Origin: an uncultured Acidimicrobiaceae bacterium
Lineage (GTDB): Bacteria > Actinomycetota > Acidimicrobiia > Acidimicrobiales > Microtrichaceae
Direction of reading: 5' to 3'
Assembly: GCA_937868025.1 (NCBI GenBank)
Contig: CALMLJ010000571.1
Location: 1 to 53,482, forward strand
DNA length: 53,482 nucleotides
The first letter of the stretch is position 1. Each line of letters opens with the position of its first letter. Both the position numbers and the translations under genes were made by a program. The notes below the pieces were generated by a model, which saw only the letters and a program-made list of their open reading frames with translations, did not search any database and had not been told where the DNA came from. Positions 23,628-32,430 of the stretch are shown here, one piece after another.

Positions 23628-25036
23628 TCCCGAACCCGTTCGACATCATCACTGATGCTGCCGGCGCAGTCGCCGGATGGAGCTGGGAGCAGGTCGCTGA
23701 TGGGATTGCCCGTTGGATCCTCGGCGCGATCGCCGAGCTGATCAACGGTGTCCTCAACTTCCTCAAGACCACTGCTCGACCCGACGTGACCGATGCATGG
23801 TTCTCCGGAAGCGGTTCGCCGTACGCCGCCGTTCGTAATGTGAGCGCAGTCCTGCTCATCGGCTTCCTGTTGGCCGGGATCATCCAAGGACTGGTGGCGG
23901 GCGACGTCGTCGGCATGTTCCGACGAGTAGCGGTCGACGCTCCCGTTGCCGTGCTCGGGATGATCGCGACGACCGTGGTCGTCGATCTCCTGCTGGACCT
24001 GACCGACGCCCTGTCCACAGCAGTGCTGGGCAACGCAACGGGTCCGACGCTCGCGTTCTTGGAAGGCTTTGGCGTTGGAGCGCACCTCCTCACCGGCGGC
24101 TTCTCGACGGTGATCATCGGACTCGTCGCAGTGGTCGCCACTGTCATGGTGTGGATCGAACTCATGGTTCGAGCGAGCTTGATGTACCTGCTGGTCGCGA
24201 TGTCGCCCCTCGCGTTCGCCGCTTCCGTCTGGCCAGCGGCGAAGGGCGTGCTTCGCCGATTGATCGAGCTCCTGCTCGCGGTGATCGTCTCGAAGCTCGT
24301 CATCTCGATCGCTCTTGCCGTCGGCGTCGCTGCGCTCGGCGGAGCAGGGACCGCTGCCGGAACCGACCCCGGCGTCGGCGAATGGGCAGCGCAGGGTCTC
24401 GGCACGCTCGTGGTTGGCACCTCGATCTTGTGCCTTGCCGCCTTCTCACCCTTTGTCGTGCTGAAGCTGATTCCGGTCGCAGAGGCGGCGCTCGTCGCAC
24501 AGGGCGTATCGCGCGCACCGTTGAACACCGCCAGGTCCGGCATGAACACGGCCTACTACGGGCGCTCGCTGGGGCGTCTCGGCGGAGGATCGGGCGGATC
24601 CGGATCGCCGCCACAGCCTCCGCCCGACGCGTCGCCGCCTCCGTTCGGGCCTCCCGGTCTCGCCGGCGATGAGGGTCCGGACGGACCTCCCGGAGGTCAG
24701 GGCTCCGCCGGCCCTGTCGGACCAAGCGGCGTGTCCGGGTCCGCCGCCGCGCCCACCGGGTCCGGCGGCGGCGCTTCAGCCAGCAGCGGCGCAGCAGGGT
24801 CGACTGCTGGCGGCAGCACGGCGGCCGCAGGAACGGCTGTGGCTGGGCCGGCCGTCGTCGTCGCAGCCGCCGTGGACGGGGCGAAGGCCGCGAAGTCCAC
24901 AGCGGAGTCAGTAGGAGCTCACGCAGACGCGGCGGTCGACTCCGCTGGGTCAGCAACTCCGTCGGGGTGGCGGCGGGTCCCGAACCAACCCGGTCTTCGT
25001 GATCTCACCGAGCCCCTTCCGGAGGAGGAACCATGA
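23624..25036 (+). CDS. VirB6/TrbL-like polytopic membrane protein
   Basis: A 470-aa protein with about seven to eight membrane segments between residues 25 and 300 (for example VSAVLLIGFLLAGIIQGLV, VAVLGMIATTVVVDLLLDL, VIIGLVAVVATVMVWIELMV, LVVGTSILCLAAFSPFVVL). A Gly/Pro/Ser/Ala-rich C-terminal tail follows (310-440). This is the plan of VirB6-type channel proteins of actinobacterial T4SS. GTG 23624 overlaps the upstream stop; longer frames upstream are shadows. It precedes the SCO6880 and VirB4 homologues. Confidence 0.82.
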   Translation: MIPNPFDIITDAAGAVAGWSWEQVADGIARWILGAIAELINGVLNFLKTTARPDVTDAWFSGSGSPYAAVRNVSAVLLIGFLLAGIIQGLVAGDVVGMFRRVAVDAPVAVLGMIATTVVVDLLLDLTDALSTAVLGNATGPTLAFLEGFGVGAHLLTGGFSTVIIGLVAVVATVMVWIELMVRASLMYLLVAMSPLAFAASVWPAAKGVLRRLIELLLAVIVSKLVISIALAVGVAALGGAGTAAGTDPGVGEWAAQGLGTLVVGTSILCLAAFSPFVVLKLIPVAEAALVAQGVSRAPLNTARSGMNTAYYGRSLGRLGGGSGGSGSPPQPPPDASPPPFGPPGLAGDEGPDGPPGGQGSAGPVGPSGVSGSAAAPTGSGGGASASSGAAGSTAGGSTAAAGTAVAGPAVVVAAAVDGAKAAKSTAESVGAHADAAVDSAGSATPSGWRRVPNQPGLRDLTEPLPEEEP

Positions 25037-26523
25037 CGTCAGCTCCGCGGACGTACCGATTCGCCGCACGGGACCGCAGCGGATGGCTGCTCGGGCTCCA
25101 AGGCGGCCAATGCATCATTCTCGGCCTCGGTGTGCTCATCGCCGGGGGCATCTTCAACCTCGGAGCTCCACCCGCCGCGGTCGTCGGAGTGCTGGCAGGT
25201 TCGAGTGTGGCGGCGTTCGCGCCAGCGGGTGATCGACCGGCCTACGCGTGGGTCCCTGTGCTCGCAGAATGGCTCCTCGGCGGACGTCGAGGTCGATCAT
25301 GGACCACAACCGTCCCGCGCTTTGGGCGCATCGATCCTCGGGCTGCTCAACCATCGTGGCCACCGTTCCTCGCTGGCGTGGAGATCCACGAGCACGATGG
25401 CTGGGCGGCAGGGCACCCGCTGGCCGTCATCCACGATCGGCTGAACGCGACGGCGACGAGCGTGCTGCGCGTCGCAGGGAGAGAGTTCGCGCTCATCGAT
25501 CGGCTCGAGCAGGAGCGGTTGCTCGCCGAGTGGGGAGACGCACTCGCTGCCTTCTCGAAGGAACGGGGGGCCGTTCGAGCCGTTCGGTGGTTCGAGTGGT
25601 CCGCGCCTGCAGACGCGTCCGCCCACCTGCGGTGGAGTCGGGAGGTCATCGGGCCACGAGCAGATCCCGCAACGGTTGACCACTACCTCGCCACGGTCAC
25701 CCGGGCAGGGCCGATGGCGACCCGACACGAGACGCTCGTCACCGTCACCGTGGGCGGAGTCTCCGGAAGAGGGGTCCGTCCTCGAAAGGGCAACAGCCGA
25801 ACCCTCGTCGACACGCTCCGGGACGAGGTTCGTTTGCTCTCAGGTCGGCTCGACGCAGCCGGCTTAGCTGTCGATCCTCCCCTGACGTCAGCTGATCTCG
25901 CTGCAGTCCTGCGAGCGCGCCTCGACCCGTTCTCCATCTCACGCCCGAGTGCAGGCGGTTCGACCCTCGCTCAACTCGTCGGCATCGCCCCGTGCTCGGC
26001 AGGTCCGATGGCGACGCATTCGTCATGGACCACCGTCCAAATCGACGGCGCGTTCCATGCCTGCTTCGCCATCACCGAGTGGCCACGGCTCGACGTACCG
26101 CCCAACTGGATGGAGCCTCTGCTTCTCCACTCCGGTGGCACGCGCACGATCGCCGTACACCTCGAACCGGTGCCGCCGTCACGAAGCCAACGACAGATCG
26201 ATCGGGATGCGACACGACTCGTCGTCGATGCCGAGCAGCGCTCTCGGTCGGGGTTCCGGGTCGGGGCACGCCATCGTCGCGCCGAGTCGGACGTGGTCGC
26301 GCGCGAGTCGGAGATCGTCGCCGGATACGCCGAGTTCGAGTACTGCGGGATCATCGCCGTGTCTGCCGCATCGGCTGATGAGCTCGAGCGGTCGTGTGCC
26401 GAGTGGGAGCAGATGGCCGCGCACGCTGGGCTGCAGATCCGTCGCCTGAACGGCCAACACGACGCTGCGTTCGCCTGCACCTTGCCCGTGGGTGTCGGCC
26501 CGGCCGCCCGGAGCTGGGAATGA
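25033..26523 (+). CDS. SCO6880-family conjugation protein
   Basis: A 496-aa protein. Two N-terminal membrane segments (about 20-60, with IILGLGVLIAGGIFNLG) resemble the PrgI/VirB3-like part. The soluble remainder resembles the N-terminal, non-ATPase half of VirB4-type proteins, as in SCO6880 of Streptomyces. Motifs include REFALIDRLEQERLLAEWGDAL and, near the C-terminus, CAEWEQMAAHAGLQIRRLNGQ. It overlaps VirB6-like and VirB4-like genes by ATGA, and probably works as a unit with the VirB4 ATPase that follows. Confidence 0.85.
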   Translation: MTSAPRTYRFAARDRSGWLLGLQGGQCIILGLGVLIAGGIFNLGAPPAAVVGVLAGSSVAAFAPAGDRPAYAWVPVLAEWLLGGRRGRSWTTTVPRFGRIDPRAAQPSWPPFLAGVEIHEHDGWAAGHPLAVIHDRLNATATSVLRVAGREFALIDRLEQERLLAEWGDALAAFSKERGAVRAVRWFEWSAPADASAHLRWSREVIGPRADPATVDHYLATVTRAGPMATRHETLVTVTVGGVSGRGVRPRKGNSRTLVDTLRDEVRLLSGRLDAAGLAVDPPLTSADLAAVLRARLDPFSISRPSAGGSTLAQLVGIAPCSAGPMATHSSWTTVQIDGAFHACFAITEWPRLDVPPNWMEPLLLHSGGTRTIAVHLEPVPPSRSQRQIDRDATRLVVDAEQRSRSGFRVGARHRRAESDVVARESEIVAGYAEFEYCGIIAVSAASADELERSCAEWEQMAAHAGLQIRRLNGQHDAAFACTLPVGVGPAARSWE

Positions 26524-27782
26524 GGCCCGGGATCGCGCTGCCCCGACATCGAGCGACGACGGCTCATCTGTGCTCGGCGTACCCGTTCGCAGCTGAGGTG
26601 GGTCTCGGTGTGCAAGGCGTCTACCTCGGTTCGAACCTCCTCACGGGCGGCGGCGGCTTCGCGTTCGACCCCTTCGAGGCCTACGCCGCAGGGATCGTCA
26701 CCAACCCGAACATGCTCATCGCCGGCGAGCCCGGCGTCGGCAAATCCGCAACGACCAAGACGTTCATCCATCGCTCCGTCGGGGTCTTCGGCAGGTGGGC
26801 GGCCGTCGCCGATCCCAAGGGCGAGTACCGACCGCTCGCCGAGTCTCTCGGGATGACCGTGATCAAGCTGCATCCTGGCGGGACCAGCCGAATCAACCCG
26901 CTCGACCCCGGGCCGAATCCGCCTTCCGATCCCACCGAAGGCGTGCGACGTCAGGCGGACATGTTGGCGACGTTGCTCGGAACCGTGCTCCGCCGCGACC
27001 TCTCACCGGTTGAGGACGCCGTGCTCAGTGGAGCGGTGCAGCACCTGAATCGACAGGGCCGCGGCGTACCGACCTTGGCGGACGTCGTGGCCCTGACCGT
27101 GGCGCCGACACCGGAGATGGTTCCCACGACGGTCGACGCATCTGACCTCGCACGTTCGGTCGAGGCAATCCCGTACGCCCTCGGCAAGCTGCTCGACCGA
27201 TCCATGCGAGGCATGTTCGACGGGCCCACCAATGTCGCCATCGACTGGTCCGGACCCGGCCTGGTCATCGACCTCTCTGCTGTGCACCACGACTCGGAGG
27301 CGCTGACGCTTGTGCTCGTAGCGACAACGGCGTGGTTGCAGAACCTCATGGCGACCCCCGGCGGACCGCGCCGACTGCAGGTGCTCGACGAGGCATGGGC
27401 GCTGCTCGGAACCGAGCGAACGTCCAAGTACCTGCAGGCATGCTGGAAGCTGTCGAGGTCGTATGGCGTGGCGAACCTGGCAATCGTCCATCGGCTGTCC
27501 GACCTTCGATCCCAGACCGACGACGGCACGGCGGCATCGAAGGTGTCGATGGGACTCCTTGCCGACACGCAGACGAGGGTCCTGTTCCGACAGTCGACCG
27601 ACCAGGTGGCTGAGGCCGGAGCGCTGCTCGGTCTGACCTCAACCGAAGCGCAGCTCCTCCCCCGGCTCGTGAAGGGCCGGGCCCTCTGGAAGGTCGCCGG
27701 TCGCAGCGCCGTGGTCGCCCACGCGATTGGCGCTCATGAGAGGGCCCTGTGCGACACCGACGCCGCGATGATCGACCGGTGA
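26520..27782 (+). CDS. VirB4-like conjugation ATPase
   Basis: A 420-aa protein. Walker A AGEPGVGKSATTKTF (about 67-80), then VADPKGEYRPLAESLGM, the Walker B LQVLDEAWALLG (near 286), and VHRLSDL after it. It lacks the N-terminal half of classical VirB4; the upstream SCO6880-type protein supplies it. It energises assembly of the secretion channel. ATGA and GTGA overlaps at both ends. Confidence 0.92.
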   Translation: MRPGIALPRHRATTAHLCSAYPFAAEVGLGVQGVYLGSNLLTGGGGFAFDPFEAYAAGIVTNPNMLIAGEPGVGKSATTKTFIHRSVGVFGRWAAVADPKGEYRPLAESLGMTVIKLHPGGTSRINPLDPGPNPPSDPTEGVRRQADMLATLLGTVLRRDLSPVEDAVLSGAVQHLNRQGRGVPTLADVVALTVAPTPEMVPTTVDASDLARSVEAIPYALGKLLDRSMRGMFDGPTNVAIDWSGPGLVIDLSAVHHDSEALTLVLVATTAWLQNLMATPGGPRRLQVLDEAWALLGTERTSKYLQACWKLSRSYGVANLAIVHRLSDLRSQTDDGTAASKVSMGLLADTQTRVLFRQSTDQVAEAGALLGLTSTEAQLLPRLVKGRALWKVAGRSAVVAHAIGAHERALCDTDAAMIDR

Positions 27783-29761
27783 GAGCACGACCGACGTCCC
27801 GGACGAGTGGGCAGGTCGATGCCGTCGAAGATCTCGTCGCCGGGATCGTCCTGGCCGCGACTGGCGGCCTGGTCGGGATTGCCGTCGTGGCCTTTGCCGG
27901 CGCCCAGGTCGCCGCCGTCATCTCTGGCGGTGAAGCCTTCGACGCCAACCTCGGCGACGGGATCGAGGCGCTCGTCGCACTTCCGGGTCACCTGTCCGAT
28001 CCGGCGAACGCGTGGCCGCACGAGGTGCGGCATCACCTGCCGGGCCCAGTCGTCTACTGGACGGGAACGGCGCTTGTCGTTCTCGCAGTCGGAGCGCTCA
28101 TCGGTCTGGGGTTGCGATGGTGGATCCACCGTCATCGAGGCGCCGGCCCATTCGGTGTGGGCGAAGGCGGGCTTGCCCGCCGCCACGATCTTCGCTCCCT
28201 CGTCGTGAGGCGTCCGACCTCAGGGAGGCTCACGCTCGGGCTGCACGGTCGGCGACTCCTGGCCGCCGAACCGCAGACAAGCCTCGCCGTGGTCGGACCG
28301 ACCGGTTGCGGGAAGACGGTGGGCTTCGCGATCCCGGCGCTGCTCGAGTGGAACGGTCCGATCATCGCCACCAGCGTGAAGACCGATCTGCTCGACGCAA
28401 CGCTCGCCCACCGGAGCACCGTGGGCACGACCTGGGTGTACGACCCGACGAGCTGCACAGGCCTGACGGCTGCGAAGTGGTCGCCACTGTCGGCCTGCAC
28501 CGAGTGGGCCGGAGCGATGCGGGTCGCCGCGTGGCTGTGCGAGGCAGCCCAGCCGAAGTCCGACAGCGTGACGGACGGCGACTACTGGTACACGCAGGCG
28601 AGGAAGGGGCTCGCCCCGTACTTGTTCGCAGCTGCGGGGACCGGCCGCACGATGGCCGACGTGGTCCGATGGGTCGACCTCCAGGATGAGGAGGAGACCG
28701 AACAGGCATTGATCGACCTCTGCGGGCTCGACCAAGCCCTTGCGTCCCTTGAGGCGACGAGGCGACGAGATGACCTGCGAGCGCTGCTCGTCGATGAGGT
28801 CACGAGCGAGATCACAGCAGACACACGAGACCGATACCGCGACGAGCGGTCGGGTCGGAGCGGCCATTGGATCAATCAGGAGGTCATGCTCTGGCCGCCT
28901 GCGATACAGCGACAGGTGACCGCCGAGATCGACGAGGAGCTTGGCCGACGAGTCGACGACCAGATCCGGGCCGAAGCCCGCGAACTCGCCCGCACCGAAG
29001 GACCGCAGATTCCTCCGCTGACCGCGGCACGTGCGCTTTGGGCGAAGGAGAAGCGGCTGAAGGGCTCCGTCTTCGCCACGATGGAAAACGTGCTCGCCGG
29101 ATACGCCGATCCCGGTGTCGGCGAAGCTGCGTCCTCAAGTGAGATCACCATCTCCGACTGGCTCTCGGGCAACAACACGATCTTCGTTGTCGCCACGGCT
29201 CACGAGCAGGCGCGACTTCGGCCGGTGCTGACCGTCCTCATCCAACAGGTGATCCGCGCTGCCTACGACGCCGCGAACGCACGCGGAGGCACGTTGGAGC
29301 ATCCCTGCCTCGTCCTGCTCGACGAGGCAGGGAACATCGCGCCGCTACGCGATCTACCGGGCTACGCCTCGACGGCCCGAAGCCACGGCATCACCTTCGT
29401 GTCGATCTGGCAGGACCTCGCTCAGATCAAGGCAATCTACGGCGATCGAGCCCAAACCGTGCTGAACAACCACCGGGCGAAGCTGTTCGGCTCTGGCATC
29501 GCTGACGACCCGACATTGGAGTACGTGAGCCGGCTGATCGGTGATGAGCGGCGCACCGAGGTCAACCGCTCCGGCGACCTGCACGGTCCGCGGCGCTCGG
29601 TGTCGGAGCACACGTCGTGGCGGCGTCTCGCTCCCGTCGACGCCATCCGGCGCCTCCGCACCGGCGAGGGAGTTCTGCTCTACGGCTCGATTCCGCCAGC
29701 ATGGCTTCGGCTTCGCCGTTCGGGCTCTGCGACACATAGGCCAAAAGACTCATTCCGGTAG
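27779..29761 (+). CDS. VirD4/TraG-type coupling protein
   Basis: A 660-aa protein with two N-terminal membrane segments (about 20-40 and 90-112). Walker A VVGPTGCGKTVGFAIPALL (about 171-189) is followed by KTDLLDATL and PTSCTGLTAAKWSPL. Walker B is LVLLDEAGNIAPL (near 512), followed by ITFVSIWQDLAQIKAIYG. T4CPs recruit the relaxase-DNA complex to the channel. The GTG at 27779 overlaps the VirB4 stop. End of the secretion run; 21 nt separate it from the next gene. Confidence 0.95.
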   Translation: MRARPTSRTSGQVDAVEDLVAGIVLAATGGLVGIAVVAFAGAQVAAVISGGEAFDANLGDGIEALVALPGHLSDPANAWPHEVRHHLPGPVVYWTGTALVVLAVGALIGLGLRWWIHRHRGAGPFGVGEGGLARRHDLRSLVVRRPTSGRLTLGLHGRRLLAAEPQTSLAVVGPTGCGKTVGFAIPALLEWNGPIIATSVKTDLLDATLAHRSTVGTTWVYDPTSCTGLTAAKWSPLSACTEWAGAMRVAAWLCEAAQPKSDSVTDGDYWYTQARKGLAPYLFAAAGTGRTMADVVRWVDLQDEEETEQALIDLCGLDQALASLEATRRRDDLRALLVDEVTSEITADTRDRYRDERSGRSGHWINQEVMLWPPAIQRQVTAEIDEELGRRVDDQIRAEARELARTEGPQIPPLTAARALWAKEKRLKGSVFATMENVLAGYADPGVGEAASSSEITISDWLSGNNTIFVVATAHEQARLRPVLTVLIQQVIRAAYDAANARGGTLEHPCLVLLDEAGNIAPLRDLPGYASTARSHGITFVSIWQDLAQIKAIYGDRAQTVLNNHRAKLFGSGIADDPTLEYVSRLIGDERRTEVNRSGDLHGPRRSVSEHTSWRRLAPVDAIRRLRTGEGVLLYGSIPPAWLRLRRSGSATHRPKDSFR

Positions 29762-29782
29762 GCGACCGGCCGATGGGATGAG

Positions 29783-30835
29783 ATGGCGAAGCCGGAGATC
29801 AACCTGTCGGACTCGGAATCGTGGCCCATCGAGCCTCGACCCGTCCTCTCGGTGATGACACCCGTGCTGTTCGGCCGCTATGTCGCCACGCGCCGGGGCT
29901 CGACGGAGGTCTCACAAATCACCGCCTACCTCGGAGTGTCGACGTCGTGGTGGCTCGCCTTGGAACGCGGCGAGATCGTTCCGACCCACAAGCAGCTGAT
30001 CACGATCGAGCGCGGGTTGAACAGGTTCCACGCCAACGCCGATCGCATCCCCGAGATCTTTGCCGAGCTCGAGGCGACACCGTGGGGTCCTCGCGCCACA
30101 GAGCTCCGACGATCGGCAGGCCTCCCTGCACCGACGCCGGCGATGAACGCCGAGACCGAGGCGTCGAGCCTGATCCCTGCGGTCGCAGAGATCTCGTACC
30201 GGTCTCGCCAACTCGTGGCTACACCCCTGGCCGCAGCCGTGGTCGGTGCCTACCTGGTCTGGTGCCTCCAGCGCGGGCCTCGCACATCGCCCGCACTCGA
30301 GGTTCCGCCCAGCGACCTCGTGGCGTTCCTCGCCTCGGCGATCGCCGTCACGGTGGTCGCCTTCGGCGCGTCGTTCGACAAGCTGCTGGGATCGCTGGCA
30401 GCGCGGCTCCGTTCCGCCAAGGCCCGGTCGAAGCACGATGACCTGCTCAGGAGTCGGCGGCTCAACGGGCTCGACGGCGACGACCGGACCGGCTGGTCGA
30501 TGCCGTCGGCGTTGGCTCACCTCACCCGCGATGAGCGAGTCCTCGTCGCAGCGCTCGGAACGAGCCTCGATCGTACCGAGAGGCTCGTCGTCATCGTCGC
30601 GGGCATGGTGGTCGCCACCGCCGCGACCGGAGTGGTGGACGGTCTCCGCAACGGCTGGAGCCTGGGCGCCGTCGGGTACCCACTCGCGATCGCGTCGATG
30701 GCGTGGCTCGCCACCCGGCTCCGGCGAAAGGCCGAGGTCGAGGCGGGTCGGATCTGGATCTCCGTCGCGGCCGGGCTCGGGCTGGCTGCCGAGAAGGGGA
30801 CGGACGCGGACCGACTGCTCGGCGCTGCGGGCTAA
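29783..30835 (+). CDS. HTH membrane protein
   Basis: A 350-aa protein. Residues about 28-75 form a possible Xre-type HTH: FGRYVATRRGSTEVSQITAYLG, then TSWWLALERGEIVPTHKQL. Two pairs of membrane segments follow (145-163, 175-193; 262-285, 290-310). It joins a cytoplasmic DNA-binding-like domain to a membrane part, so it may sense contact or envelope state. No known family. It follows the coupling protein in the same direction and is probably cotranscribed. Confidence 0.65.
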   Translation: MAKPEINLSDSESWPIEPRPVLSVMTPVLFGRYVATRRGSTEVSQITAYLGVSTSWWLALERGEIVPTHKQLITIERGLNRFHANADRIPEIFAELEATPWGPRATELRRSAGLPAPTPAMNAETEASSLIPAVAEISYRSRQLVATPLAAAVVGAYLVWCLQRGPRTSPALEVPPSDLVAFLASAIAVTVVAFGASFDKLLGSLAARLRSAKARSKHDDLLRSRRLNGLDGDDRTGWSMPSALAHLTRDERVLVAALGTSLDRTERLVVIVAGMVVATAATGVVDGLRNGWSLGAVGYPLAIASMAWLATRLRRKAEVEAGRIWISVAAGLGLAAEKGTDADRLLGAAG

Positions 30836-31062
30836 CGATCGTCGGCCGACGTGACGGGAGCTGCGCGCTCCACGTCAGGTGAACCGCCCGGCAGGTATCC
30901 GCGCTCGATGGCGTACGCCCGATCGGCGTCGAAGACACGCTGCTCGCGGGCCTTGATGTCATCGTCGTCGTCGTCGGTCAGGTCGTCGGCTTCCTCCCCG
31001 ATCGGACGAAGCAACCGCGTCGCGACGAGTGCTCCGACGGCAAGGCTGAGACGAGTTCGCAT
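30832..31062 (-). CDS. Small acidic protein
   Basis: A 76-aa reading frame with an N-terminal hydrophobic stretch (RLSLAVGALVATRLL) and a run of Asp (DDLTDDDDDD, residues 26-36). GATGCGAACTC-type start context is weak. It overlaps the convergent HTH membrane gene by 4 bp. No family is recognised; low complexity limits confidence. Confidence 0.4.
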   Translation of the reverse strand: MRTRLSLAVGALVATRLLRPIGEEADDLTDDDDDDIKAREQRVFDADRAYAIERGYLPGGSPDVERAAPVTSADDR

Positions 31063-31152
31063 CGGTGACGACGCTAGTCGGAGTGACGCCCTCGGTCCGT
31101 TGCCTCTGACCCCTGCGGCCGAAGGCCCGATGGTGACCGGACCGCTGTCTCG

Positions 31153-31162
31153 CGCGCTTAGG
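31153..31162 (+). promoter_or_regulatory. CGCGCTTAGG motif before the SprT-like gene
   Basis: The 10-mer ends 5 nt before the ATG at 31168 and is followed by AGGGT, so it also supplies the ribosome binding site AGGAGGG. Confidence 0.65.
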
Positions 31163-31167
31163 AGGGT

Positions 31168-32430
31168 ATGCCCGAAGCAGCGCCCGACATCGGCCCCGCC
31201 TCCGACCCTCTCGCCAGCGACCTCGTCGTCGCGTGCGAGGAGACCTGGCGAGCGATCCAGTCACACCACCCCGAGCTTCCCCCCGTCGTCATGCTCCTCG
31301 GCACCGGCGTCGAGCGAGGGCGTCTCGTGAAGCTGGGCCACTGGTGGGGCGGGCGTTGGCTCGCCGACGGCGACGTCCGAGGCGAGGTTCTCCTCGCCGG
31401 AGAAGCGCTGCACCTGAGGCCAGAGGACGTCTTCGAGGTGCTCCTCCACGAGGCGGCCCACGGCATCAACGCTGCGAGAGGGATCAAGGACACCTCGCGA
31501 GGCGGCCGGTATCACAACGCCCGCTTCAAGAAGACGGCGGTTGAGGTCGGACTCGACGTCGAGCAGATGGATCCGTACGGCTTCGCAAAGACCTCTGTCC
31601 GCGCCGACACGGCGGAGCGGTACTCCAACGAGATCGAGCGACTCGCTGGCGCGATGCGAATCGCGCGCCGGATCCCGCAGTCCGCGCTTACGTCTCAGAC
31701 GGCTGCCGAGGGCGCCGAGACGGGCGGCACGCCGTCAGATGGCAGGGAGTCCACGGCGCAGAAGGTTCCGCCTGCCGAGTGTGGGTGCGGCCGGAAGATG
31801 CGGATGGCGCCCTCCGTGCTCGCTCAGGGTCCTGTCACCTGTGGGAATTGCGGGTCCGACTTCGTCGTCGATCGAGCTTCTGAACGCGAAGAGCGTCCTG
31901 CCTCGGACCGATCGGACACGACCGCGGCCGCACCGACGAGTCGAGCCGAAGCCATGCTTCACGACGCCGCTCAGGCGGACGATGGGCTGGACGTCTTGCT
32001 CCGCCTGGGCGGGTGGCGACAGGCGTTCGGCACCGAGGCCGAGCGTCCCCTCGAGACCGTTGACGACGCAGATCAGGAACGTCTGACCTCTCTCGCCCGA
32101 GCAGTCCTTGAGGTCGACGGAGTTCTGCACGGGCGGCGTACAACGCTCGGCCAGTCCGAGGTTCGTGCGGGCGATCGGGTCAGGGTCTCCCACGCCGCCG
32201 ACGTGCCGGATGGTTGGCTCCCCGAAGCCGGCACACCTGGCATCGTGACCGACGTCGACCGAGACGGAATCGGCGTGACGATCGACTTCGCCACCGCAGG
32301 GACCTACGACGTCGATTCCGGTGGGCCGGTAGCCCACGCCATCGAGCACGACTACTGCGTTCCTCGCGGTGCGGCATCGCCCGTCATCGAATCCGCTGAG
32401 AGACTGGTGTCAGCGGAGATCGGCTGGTGA
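31168..32430 (+). CDS. SprT-like zinc metalloprotease with zinc ribbon
   Basis: A 420-aa protein. The SprT-like zinc site is LLHEAAHGINAARG (HExxH near residue 92-96), with a third His in GRYHNARFK. Then follow a zinc ribbon CGCGRKMRM...CGNCGSDF (about 206-232) and a C-terminal beta domain (320-400). SprT-like proteins cleave DNA-linked proteins or act as structural DNA-associated factors; homologues are common on actinobacterial plasmids next to primases. GTGA overlap with the Prim-Pol gene implies joint action in replication or establishment after transfer. Confidence 0.85.
   Translation: MPEAAPDIGPASDPLASDLVVACEETWRAIQSHHPELPPVVMLLGTGVERGRLVKLGHWWGGRWLADGDVRGEVLLAGEALHLRPEDVFEVLLHEAAHGINAARGIKDTSRGGRYHNARFKKTAVEVGLDVEQMDPYGFAKTSVRADTAERYSNEIERLAGAMRIARRIPQSALTSQTAAEGAETGGTPSDGRESTAQKVPPAECGCGRKMRMAPSVLAQGPVTCGNCGSDFVVDRASEREERPASDRSDTTAAAPTSRAEAMLHDAAQADDGLDVLLRLGGWRQAFGTEAERPLETVDDADQERLTSLARAVLEVDGVLHGRRTTLGQSEVRAGDRVRVSHAADVPDGWLPEAGTPGIVTDVDRDGIGVTIDFATAGTYDVDSGGPVAHAIEHDYCVPRGAASPVIESAERLVSAEIGW

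Noticed and set aside
31682..31692. Sixth CGCGCTTAGG-like site (CCGCGCTTACG)
   Set aside because: It lies inside the SprT-like gene and lacks the final GG; no gene starts nearby.
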